From Gallionella sp. (GTDB lineage: Bacteria; Pseudomonadota; Gammaproteobacteria; Burkholderiales; Gallionellaceae): 16,675 nt of DNA. Below, piece by piece: positions 7,025 to 13,530 of the stretch. The notes beneath the pieces are model-generated. The model saw only the letters and a program-made list of their open reading frames with translations. It had not been told where the DNA came from and searched no databases. Position numbers and translations under genes: made by a program. The DNA lies in contig JARCRR010000133.1 in the NCBI GenBank assembly GCA_029850565.1, positions 1-16,675 of the forward strand, written 5' to 3'. Position 1 is the first letter of the stretch. The number at the start of each line of letters is the position of its first letter.

Positions 7025-9133
7025 TTGAGTCACTATAAAAAAACACTGAGTTACGGTAATCAACAACTGACATTGGAAACAGGCGAGATCGCTCGTCAAT
7101 CGAGTGGTGCAGTGATGGTTAGTTTGGGCGACACCGTGGTGCTGGTCACTGTGGTGGGACGTAAGGATGCCAAGCCTGATCAAGATTTCTTCCCGCTCAC
7201 TGTTGACTATCAAGAGCGTACTTATGCCGGCGGCAAGATCCCGGGCGGCTTCTTCAAACGTGAAGGTCGTCCAAGCGAGAAAGAGATTCTGACTTCTCGT
7301 CTGATCGATCGCCCATTGCGTCCGCTGTTCCCGGAAAGCTTCTACAACGAAGTGCAGATCGTGGCAACTGTCGTGTCTTCCGACCCTCAGATCGACTCCG
7401 ACATCCCTTCCATGATCGGCGCATCCGCCGCGCTGGCGATCTCCGGTATCCCGTTCGACGGCCCGATCGGTGCTGCTCGCGTGGGTTATGCCAACGGCCA
7501 ATACCTGCTGAACCCAACCAAGGATGAGTTGGTCACTTCGCAGATGGACTTGGTCGTCGCCGGTACAGCCAAGGCTGTGCTGATGGTTGAATCCGAAGCG
7601 CAAGAATTGTCTGAAGAAATCATGCTGGGTGCGGTGGTGTTTGGTCACGAACAAATGCAAGCGGTCATCAATGCCATCAACGAGATGGCTGACGCAGTGG
7701 GTCAAGACGATTGGGATTGGACACCCGCACCTAAGAACGAAGCGCTCATCGCAAAGATTGGTGCGTTGGCTGAAAGCGAATTGAAGGCAGCTTACGCAGT
7801 GCGTGAGAAGCAAGCTCGTACCCATCAAGTGGATGCGATTCGTGCCAAAGTGTCTGAAGCATTGGCTACACCTGAGTTCGAGAACGTCTCCAAGAATGAG
7901 ATCGGCGAATTGTTCAGCGCGTTGGAAGCCAAGATCGTGCGCGGTCAGATATTGAGCGGCGAGCCACGTATCGACGGCCGTGACACACGTACCGTGCGTC
8001 CGATCACCATCCGTACCGGTGTGTTGCCACGTACCCACGGTTCCGTATTGTTCACACGCGGCGAGACACAGGCTTTGGTGGTTGCCACGCTGGGTTCGAT
8101 GCGCGATTCACAGAAGATTGATGCGCTACAAGGAGAATTCTCCGATCGCTTCATGCTGCATTACAACTTCCCTCCGTACGCCACTGGTGAAACCGGCCGC
8201 GTAGGTACACCAAAGCGCCGTGAGATCGGTCACGGGCGTTTGGCCAAGCGTGCCTTGGTGGCAGTGCTGCCGAGCGAAGATGAATGCGGCTACGCGATGC
8301 GCGTGGTCTCCGAGATCACTGAATCCAACGGCTCCAGTTCCATGGCTTCCGTGTGCGGTGGTTGCTTGTCGCTGATGGATGCTGGCGTGGCGATGAAGAA
8401 TCACGTGGCAGGTATCGCCATGGGCTTGATCAAAGACGGCGGCCGTTTCGCTGTGCTGACGGACATCCTGGGTGACGAAGATCACTTGGGCGATATGGAC
8501 TTCAAGGTGGCCGGTTCCGACAAGGGTATCACTGCTTTGCAGATGGACATCAAGATCAACGGCATCACCAAAGAGATCATGCAAGTCGCTCTGAGCCAAG
8601 CCAAAGAAGGTCGCATGCATATCCTCGGCATCATGAAGCAAGCCATGCCGTCTGTGCGTCCTGAAGTGTCAGACTTTGCGCCGCGCATGATCAAAATGAA
8701 GATCAATCCGGACAAGATACGTGACGTGATCGGTAAGGGCGGTGCAGTCATCCGCGCGTTGACCGAAGAGACCGGTACGACGATCGATATCGATGATGAA
8801 GGCAATGTCACCATTTCCTGCGTGAGCGGCGAGGCAGGTGAGGCAGCCAAGAAACGTATCGAAGACATCGTGGCTGAGGTCGAAGTGGGCAAGGTATACG
8901 AAGGCCCGGTGGTCAAGCTGTTGGACTTCGGTGCGCTGGTCAATATCCTGCCGGGTAAAGATGGTCTGTTGCACATCTCGCAGATATCACACGAGCGTAT
9001 CGCCAACGTTTCCGACCATTTGAAAGAAGGTCAGGTCGTTAAGGTCAAGGTGTTGGAAGTTGACGACAAGGGCCGCATGAAACTGAGCATGAAGGCATTG
9101 TTGGCACAAGCCGCTGCACCTGCTGCGGAATAA
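7025..9133 (+). CDS. pnp: Polyribonucleotide nucleotidyltransferase (PNPase)
   Basis: Trimeric phosphorolytic 3'-5' exoribonuclease and degradosome partner. Starting at TTG 7025 it has 702 residues (E. coli ~711). Order: RNase PH-like domain 1 (~1-215, ETGEIARQSSGAVMVSLGDTVVL), helical linker (~230-310), catalytic RNase PH-like domain 2 (~315-540, GETQALVVATLGS, then MDFKVAGSDKGITALQMDIKINGITKEIM carrying the active-site Asp residues), KH domain with GKGG at 570-573, and S1 domain (~620-690, EGPVVKLLDFGALVNILPGKDGLLHIS). The start is decided by GGAGAG at 7012-7017, 7 bases before TTG 7025. The upstream in-frame TTG at 7010 overlaps that ribosome-binding site, so I rejected it. E. coli pnp also uses UUG, as far as I recall. 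A terminator follows closely. Confidence 0.97.
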   Translation: MSHYKKTLSYGNQQLTLETGEIARQSSGAVMVSLGDTVVLVTVVGRKDAKPDQDFFPLTVDYQERTYAGGKIPGGFFKREGRPSEKEILTSRLIDRPLRPLFPESFYNEVQIVATVVSSDPQIDSDIPSMIGASAALAISGIPFDGPIGAARVGYANGQYLLNPTKDELVTSQMDLVVAGTAKAVLMVESEAQELSEEIMLGAVVFGHEQMQAVINAINEMADAVGQDDWDWTPAPKNEALIAKIGALAESELKAAYAVREKQARTHQVDAIRAKVSEALATPEFENVSKNEIGELFSALEAKIVRGQILSGEPRIDGRDTRTVRPITIRTGVLPRTHGSVLFTRGETQALVVATLGSMRDSQKIDALQGEFSDRFMLHYNFPPYATGETGRVGTPKRREIGHGRLAKRALVAVLPSEDECGYAMRVVSEITESNGSSSMASVCGGCLSLMDAGVAMKNHVAGIAMGLIKDGGRFAVLTDILGDEDHLGDMDFKVAGSDKGITALQMDIKINGITKEIMQVALSQAKEGRMHILGIMKQAMPSVRPEVSDFAPRMIKMKINPDKIRDVIGKGGAVIRALTEETGTTIDIDDEGNVTISCVSGEAGEAAKKRIEDIVAEVEVGKVYEGPVVKLLDFGALVNILPGKDGLLHISQISHERIANVSDHLKEGQVVKVKVLEVDDKGRMKLSMKALLAQAAAPAAE

Positions 9134-9153
9134 GGCAAACCATCGCCGCGACG

Positions 9154-9178
9154 AGCCCCGCCTAGCGCGGGGCTTTTC
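9154..9178 (+). terminator. Intrinsic terminator after pnp
   Basis: AGCCCCGC (9154-9161), loop CTAGC, GCGGGGCT (9167-9174), then TTTC. Perfect eight-pair G+C-rich stem 20 bases after the pnp stop; the T-tract is short. Confidence 0.8.
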
Positions 9179-9260
9179 ATTGCTGGTTTCGTTTTGCGAT
9201 CGATTGCGGCATCGCGCTCAGACTGCGAGAATCCGCCATATAAGATTGCACGTGTGAATC

Positions 9261-9899
9261 ATGAAAAAGAGTATGAAACCGCTCGCTAGAAATCTAGTAG
9301 ATACCTTGCCATCCGGTTTGAATGGCTTATTCAATCCTTGGAAGGACAGTTGCCCGCATGATGCGGCCGGTAATGGCCCCGCTGCAAAACTGCAACGGTT
9401 GGCACTGCATCTGGATTGCGATCCTGAATTCATTTTGGTGGGTGAAGCGCCGGGCTATCAGGGCTGCCGTTACAGCGGGGTCGCTTTCACCAGCGAACGT
9501 TTGCTGGGCGAGGGCGCTATCCCGCGTATTCCGGCACTGCAGGGACGTCTATCTAATCGGCGATTGCCGTTCTCAGAGCCGTCCGCCACCATCGTGTGGA
9601 AGACGCTCTATCGCCTCGGTATCGCAGAACGCACCATTCTGTGGAACGCGATGCAACTGCATCCGTATCGTTCCGACAACCTGTGGTCGAACAGGACGCC
9701 TTCTCCAGAGGAAATCAGTTTGGGCGAACCTGCCATGCGTCTGCTGATTGATGTTTTCCCGAACGCGAAGATCGTTGCGGTGGGGAAGAAAGCGGAGGGC
9801 TTGTTGAGTGAGATGGGTATTCGTGTGACTGGAGCGGTACGTCACCCAGCAAATGGTGGCGCAACGGAATTTTCCAGTGGCCTACAAGCGTTGATGTGA
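9261..9899 (+). CDS. Uracil-DNA glycosylase superfamily protein
   Basis: Probable DNA base-excision enzyme of the UDG superfamily (212 residues). Motif 1 is GEAPGYQGCRYSGVAF (61-76), like the GEAPG water-activating loop of family 4-type UDGs. A middle segment ILWNAMQLHPY (126-136) has the Asn-containing turn, and motif 2 is RHPANGG (194-200), corresponding to the HPS-type DNA-intercalating loop. I see no CxxC-type iron-sulfur pattern like that of classical family 4 enzymes. Actual substrate (uracil, hypoxanthine or other) cannot be deduced. ATG 9261 lacks a convincing Shine-Dalgarno; ATG 9273 (MKPLARN) is an alternative. No clear promoter was found in 9179-9260. It ends 3 bases before uvrC, suggesting co-translation of a base-excision and a nucleotide-excision gene. 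Confidence 0.8.
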   Translation: MKKSMKPLARNLVDTLPSGLNGLFNPWKDSCPHDAAGNGPAAKLQRLALHLDCDPEFILVGEAPGYQGCRYSGVAFTSERLLGEGAIPRIPALQGRLSNRRLPFSEPSATIVWKTLYRLGIAERTILWNAMQLHPYRSDNLWSNRTPSPEEISLGEPAMRLLIDVFPNAKIVAVGKKAEGLLSEMGIRVTGAVRHPANGGATEFSSGLQALM

Positions 9900-9902
9900 G
9901 CC

Positions 9903-11711
9903 GTGTCTGATCAGCCATTCGATCCCAAATCCTTTCTCGCTAGTCTGCCTTTGCAGCCTGGTGTGTATCGCATGTTGGATGAAGCGGGGCAAGTGTTGTA
10001 TGTTGGCAAGGCGAACCAACTTAAGAAGCGCGTCAGCTCGTATTTCCAGATCAGCAATCTGTCGCCGCGCATCCGCTTGATGGTCTCTCATATTGCGCGT
10101 ATCGAGGTCACGGTGACGCGTTCCGAAGCCGAAGCGTTATTGCTCGAGAACAACCTTATCAAATCGCTTAAGCCGCGCTACAACATCCTATTCCGTGACG
10201 ACAAATCCTATCCCTACATCGTGCTTACCGGCAGTCCGTCGCCGCGCCTGACTTACTATCGGGGAACAACCGATAAGCGCCACCAATACTTTGGCCCTTA
10301 CCCCAACGCGCAGGCGGCTAAAGAGAGCATCAACCTGTTGCAGAAGGTGTTCCGCCTACGTACCTGTGAAGAAGGGGTGTTCAACAACCGTACTCGCCCT
10401 TGTCTGCTGCATCAGATCCATCGTTGCAGCGCGCCTTGCGTCGGCATCATCAGTGCCGAGGATTACGCCACCGATGTGCGTAATGCCGGCTTGTTACTTC
10501 TGGGCAAGCATGACGAAGTAGAGAAACGCTTGCGCATGGCGATGGAACAAGCGGCAGAGACCTTGCACTATGAGAAAGCTGCCGCATTGCGCGATCAGTT
10601 ACAGGCCTTGCATACGGTACAGGAAAAGCAGTTCGTGGAGAGTGGGCGCGATACCGATGCCGACATCGTTGCAGTGGTCGAGGCGGAGGGTGCATTGTGT
10701 CTGAATCTTGCCGTGGTGCGTGGTGGACGCCATCTGGGCGACAAGCAGTTCTTCCCAGCCAACGTGCATGGGCAAGATAGTGTCGAGGTATTGGAGGCGT
10801 TCCTTGCGCAACATTATCTGGAGCGCAGTGTGCCGCCGCTAATCATAACCAGCATCGAAGTGAGCGACGAGGCGCTTGAACAGTTGTTGACGGAGCAGGC
10901 GGGACACAAGGTGCAGATCCGTCATGCAGTGACGGGGGAGCGCCGCCAATGGCTGGAGATGGCGCAAGCCAATGCACTGTTGGCACTACAAAGACAGGCA
11001 GGGTTAGAGGCAGGTCAGTCGCTGCGGTTGGATGCGTTGCGTGAGATATTGGCGCTGCCGGACTTGAAACGTATCGAATGTTTTGACATCAGCCATACGA
11101 TGGGGGAGGCGACCGTCGCGTCCTGCGTGGTGTACGACGATCTCGCTATCCGACCGCAGGAATACCGACGCTACAACATCAGTGGAATAACGCCCGGCGA
11201 TGATTACGCTGCCATGCGACAAGCTTTGACTCGCCGCTATCAGAAACTACAGGCGGGCGAGGGTAAACGCCCTGATCTGATCTTGATCGACGGTGGTGCG
11301 GGGCAGTTAGGCGTCGCCATGGAGGTAATGGGTGAGTTGGGATTGTCAGACATCAATCTAGTGGGTGTCGCAAAAGGCGTCGAACGCAAAGCGGGCATGG
11401 AGCAATTGTTACGACCCGGTATAGAAAAATCGTTACAATTGCCGCCAGACAGTCCATCCCTGCATTTGATCCAACAAGTACGTGATGAAGCGCATCGCTT
11501 TGCTATCAGCGGGCATAGAGCGCGACGCGCTAAGGCGCGAACGACATCAAGTCTGGAAGACATCGAAGGTGTGGGCGAAAAGCGACGTCGTAATTTGTTG
11601 ACCCACTTTGGTGGATTGAAGGGGGTTCAACAAGCCAGCGTGGACGAGCTGGCGCGGGTGGAGGGTATCAGCCCTGCACTCGCTGAAAAAATTTACCAGT
11701 ACCTACATTGA
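9903..11711 (+). CDS. uvrC: UvrABC excinuclease subunit C
   Basis: Makes the 3' and 5' incisions around bulky DNA lesions after UvrAB loading. 602 residues (E. coli 610). Order: GIY-YIG nuclease (~14-95, PGVYRMLDEAGQVLYVGKANQLKKRVSSYF, with ENNLIK carrying the metal-binding Glu), Cys-containing region (~150-180), UVR/UvrB-binding motif (~200-240, EVEKRLRMAMEQAAETLHYEKAAALRDQ), RNase H-like C-terminal nuclease (~375-540, IECFDISHTMGE, LILIDGGAGQL, DEAHRFAISGHR), and tandem helix-hairpin-helix (~555-602). The start is GTG 9903, since the conserved FDPKSFLASLP follows within five residues and no ATG is nearer. It begins 3 bases after the glycosylase gene and ends 2 bases before pgsA ATG. Confidence 0.97.
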   Translation: MSDQPFDPKSFLASLPLQPGVYRMLDEAGQVLYVGKANQLKKRVSSYFQISNLSPRIRLMVSHIARIEVTVTRSEAEALLLENNLIKSLKPRYNILFRDDKSYPYIVLTGSPSPRLTYYRGTTDKRHQYFGPYPNAQAAKESINLLQKVFRLRTCEEGVFNNRTRPCLLHQIHRCSAPCVGIISAEDYATDVRNAGLLLLGKHDEVEKRLRMAMEQAAETLHYEKAAALRDQLQALHTVQEKQFVESGRDTDADIVAVVEAEGALCLNLAVVRGGRHLGDKQFFPANVHGQDSVEVLEAFLAQHYLERSVPPLIITSIEVSDEALEQLLTEQAGHKVQIRHAVTGERRQWLEMAQANALLALQRQAGLEAGQSLRLDALREILALPDLKRIECFDISHTMGEATVASCVVYDDLAIRPQEYRRYNISGITPGDDYAAMRQALTRRYQKLQAGEGKRPDLILIDGGAGQLGVAMEVMGELGLSDINLVGVAKGVERKAGMEQLLRPGIEKSLQLPPDSPSLHLIQQVRDEAHRFAISGHRARRAKARTTSSLEDIEGVGEKRRRNLLTHFGGLKGVQQASVDELARVEGISPALAEKIYQYLH

Positions 11712-11713
11712 CC

Positions 11714-12289
11714 ATGCCTATAAATATCCCGAATCTTCTGACCTGGTTCCGCATCATGCTGATACCGGTTTTCATCGCAGTTTTTTATGTACCCGATGAG
11801 ACACTGAGTTTGCATCACAAACACATGCTGAGTTTTGCCATCTTCTGGTTCGCATCCATAACAGATTGGCTAGACGGATATTTGGCGCGTGTGTTGAATC
11901 AAGGTTCTGCTTTCGGTGCATTCCTCGATCCGGTCGCAGACAAGCTCATGGTTGTTGCTGCGCTTGTCATTCTGCTGAATCTTGGCTACGTGGATGCCAT
12001 CATCGCTTTCATCATCATCGGACGCGAACTCACCATCTCGGCTTTGCGCGAGTGGATGGCGCAGCTTGGTGGCAGCAAGAGCGTGGCTGTCTCGATGATA
12101 GGAAAAGTCAAAACCGTGTTCCAGATGCTGGCCATTCAATTCCTCTTGTTCCAAGAGCCGCTTTTTGGCATTTCGACTAGATGGGTAGGTACCTTGCTGA
12201 TCTATCTGGCAGCCATCCTCACTTTGTGGTCGATGGTGTATTACCTGATGCTGGCAGCGCCGCAAATAAAATCTCAAAATCGGAATTGA
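11714..12289 (+). CDS. pgsA: CDP-diacylglycerol-glycerol-3-phosphate 3-phosphatidyltransferase
   Basis: Inner-membrane enzyme making phosphatidylglycerophosphate, the committed step to phosphatidylglycerol and cardiolipin. 191 residues. The CDP-alcohol phosphotransferase signature D-x2-D-G-x2-A-R-x8-G-x3-D-x3-D is complete: D51, D54, G55, A58, R59, G68, D72, D76. Several hydrophobic segments (~13-27, ~38-50, ~80-108, ~130-145, ~155-180) fit a polytopic membrane protein. The N-terminal NIPNLLTWFRIMLIPVF is typical PgsA. ATG 11714 is 2 bases after the uvrC stop, so translation is probably coupled; uvrC-pgsA adjacency is common in proteobacteria. Its TGA (12287-12289) lies within the -35 of the tRNA promoter. 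Confidence 0.96.
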   Translation: MPINIPNLLTWFRIMLIPVFIAVFYVPDETLSLHHKHMLSFAIFWFASITDWLDGYLARVLNQGSAFGAFLDPVADKLMVVAALVILLNLGYVDAIIAFIIIGRELTISALREWMAQLGGSKSVAVSMIGKVKTVFQMLAIQFLLFQEPLFGISTRWVGTLLIYLAAILTLWSMVYYLMLAAPQIKSQNRN

Positions 12290-12313
12290 TTTCCAACGCG
12301 CGGTCTGTATAAT
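12286..12313 (+). promoter_or_regulatory. Promoter of the tRNA-Pro/tRNA-Arg unit
   Basis: TTGATT (12286-12291), 16-base spacer, perfect TATAAT (12308-12313), followed by the G+C-rich discriminator GCCGCG, typical of stringently controlled stable-RNA promoters. The -35 overlaps the pgsA stop. The predicted start near 12320 leaves only about 4 leader bases before mature tRNA-Pro. Confidence 0.8.
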
Positions 12314-12323
12314 GCCGCGCTCT

Positions 12324-12400
12324 CGGGGTGTAGCGTAGCCTGGTAGCGCGCCTGGTTTGGGACCAGGATGTCGGGAGTTCGAATCTCTCCACCCCGACCA
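12324..12400 (+). tRNA. tRNA-Pro (anticodon TGG)
   Basis: 77 bases including encoded CCA. Acceptor CGGGGTG pairs with CACCCCG (12390-12396), discriminator A12397. The anticodon stem CCTGG/CCAGG encloses loop TTTGGGA with anticodon TGG at 12358-12360. The T-arm contains GTTCGAATC. This wobble tRNA reads CCN proline codons. It is separated from tRNA-Arg by 40 bases with no terminator, so both are probably co-transcribed. Confidence 0.97.
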
Positions 12401-12440
12401 GGTTCAAGTAGCAAGAAGTTTGTAGGTTGCCGACAGAATT

Positions 12441-12517
12441 GTGCCCGTAGCTCAACCGGATAGAGCACCAGCCTTCTAAGCTGGGGGTTGCTGGTTCGAT
12501 TCCAGTCGGGCACACCA
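12441..12517 (+). tRNA. tRNA-Arg (anticodon TCT)
   Basis: 77 bases with encoded CCA. Acceptor GTGCCCG pairs with CGGGCAC (12507-12513), discriminator A12514. The anticodon stem CCAGC/GCTGG holds loop CTTCTAA with anticodon TCT at 12475-12477, reading AGA/AGG. The T-arm contains GGTTCGATTCC. No intrinsic terminator with a T-tract follows. The tRNA marks the left border of an A+T-richer segment. Confidence 0.97.
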
Positions 12518-12894
12518 GATGTCCTTCGGAATAAATAAGTTGCATGCAATGTGTAAACTTATCTGCAATCTAAAACTGTCTTTATCTCTATTTCCCCGGT
12601 GATTTTTTCTGAACGCAGCCATTTGATTCAGGTCTTCAGGTCGCGTTTCAATTTCTGCGCTCTTTGCAACACAATTAAAACCATTCCTATTCATCTTTGG
12701 ATAAGTTGATTGTCTGTCTGCACATTGCAATGTGGCTCAACTCAATCTGTGTTTTTGAATGAAAAATACCTTCGTAATGTCGAGAAAGTTAAGTTGAGTG
12801 ATTCACTCTGTTGATAACCAAGTTTTGTGAGAGTAGCGTGAAGCTATCTTTTAGCGACTGCAATTAGTTTTGCCTCTAACGTGCAGGAGGACTC
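12518..12894. other. Gene-free A+T-rich intergenic stretch with palindromes
   Basis: I find no credible coding sequence in these 377 bases. Contents: TAAGTT (12536-12541) pairing AACTTA (12556-12561) around the perfect 10-base palindrome TTGCATGCAA (12540-12549); the perfect 14-base palindrome CACATTGCAATGTG (12721-12734); and GAGTGA-T-TCACTC (12796-12808). The octamer GCAATGTG occurs at both 12546-12553 and 12727-12734. A weak promoter candidate for the downstream gene is TTGATA (12811-12816)-17-TAGCGT (12834-12839), directly beside the last palindrome. A strong Shine-Dalgarno AGGAGG (12885-12890) ends the region. Confidence 0.6.
12721..12734. repeat. Perfect 14-base palindrome, possible operator
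   Basis: CACATTGCAATGTG is identical to its own reverse complement. With no T-tract and lying about 160 bases before the nearest start codon, it could be a binding site for a dimeric regulator or a small RNA hairpin. No regulator family is assigned. Confidence 0.4.
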
Positions 12895-13476
12895 ATGAGT
12901 AAATTCATTCTAACCGCGCTGCTTTATTTGTTGGTTGTTTCTCCCGTGTTCGCAGATGAAGATAGTGGACTGTATATTGGTCTGGGTTTTGGTATGTCCC
13001 AAAGCGACAGTGTTGACGCGACGATTGGTTCGGGAACGGGCTCTACTAGGCAATTTTGTTGGGGCTACAAATTTAACCAATACGTTTCTATGGGTTTTGA
13101 GTATGGTGGGTTTGAGGCCAATAATGCTAGTTCTGCGGGTGATAATTCGCCAGGCTTGTATATTTCATCCGCTTTCATGATTACATTGGCTTATCCAATC
13201 AACGAAAAATTTTCTGTGTTGGGAAGGAGCGGCATGGGTTTGAGCGTTGATGCGATTGGCGATTTTATTGGTGATATTTATAGCGGCTCGAAGAATAACT
13301 CAACATTCCTTGGCAATACCCCCTATGGGATTGGCGCTCAATACATGATTAACGATGACTGGGCGCTAAGAGGAACATTGGACCGTTGGCGTTACAACAC
13401 AGGACTTACACCTTCTCCTAATGTGAGCAAGGGAACAGCCAATATCTTTATGGGGCAAGTTCTATATATATTTTGA
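12895..13476 (+). CDS. Small outer-membrane beta-barrel protein, function unknown
   Basis: 193 residues. Residues 1-20 form a Sec signal peptide (MSKFILTALLYLLVVSPVFA) with an A-x-A-like VFA cleavage site before Asp21. The mature part is rich in Gly, Ser and alternating aromatic residues (LYIGLGFGMSQ, YVSMGFEYGGF, FSVLGRSGMGLSV, YGIGAQYMINDDWALRGTLDRW) and ends in ...GQVLYIF. A terminal Phe is the usual signal for BAM-mediated barrel insertion. It resembles the eight-stranded OmpA/OmpW-like small barrels but has no periplasmic peptidoglycan-binding domain. AGGAGG at 12885-12890 gives a strong ribosome-binding site 4 bases from ATG. Codon and base use look more A+T-rich than flanking genes. 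Stand-alone gene; ligand or role unknown. Confidence 0.75.
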   Translation: MSKFILTALLYLLVVSPVFADEDSGLYIGLGFGMSQSDSVDATIGSGTGSTRQFCWGYKFNQYVSMGFEYGGFEANNASSAGDNSPGLYISSAFMITLAYPINEKFSVLGRSGMGLSVDAIGDFIGDIYSGSKNNSTFLGNTPYGIGAQYMINDDWALRGTLDRWRYNTGLTPSPNVSKGTANIFMGQVLYIF

Positions 13477-13503
13477 GTCTATGTGGCTTTGGGATTCACT
13501 CAT

Positions 13504-13530
13504 CCCTCCGTACTGGAGGGAACTTATTTC
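13504..13530 (+). terminator. Possible terminator between the barrel gene and rep
   Basis: CCCTCC (13504-13509), loop GTACT, GGAGGG (13515-13520), followed by the T-poor tail AACTTATTTC. A perfect six-pair stem between two convergent genes. The tail favours + strand termination only weakly; its 3' arm abuts the rep stop at 13524. Confidence 0.45.

Noticed and set aside
6884..8038. 384-codon minus-strand frame opposite pnp
   Set aside because: Mirror of the PNPase coding frame with implausible composition; nothing supports expression.
9196..9215. GCGAT...ATCGC inverted repeat before the UDG-like gene
   Set aside because: Five-base arms with a ten-base loop are expected by chance, and no promoter or terminator context supports it.
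12219..12730. Minus-strand frames across the two tRNA genes
   Set aside because: They read strings such as RFELPTSWSQTRRATRLRYTP, the well-known spurious translation of tRNA genes.
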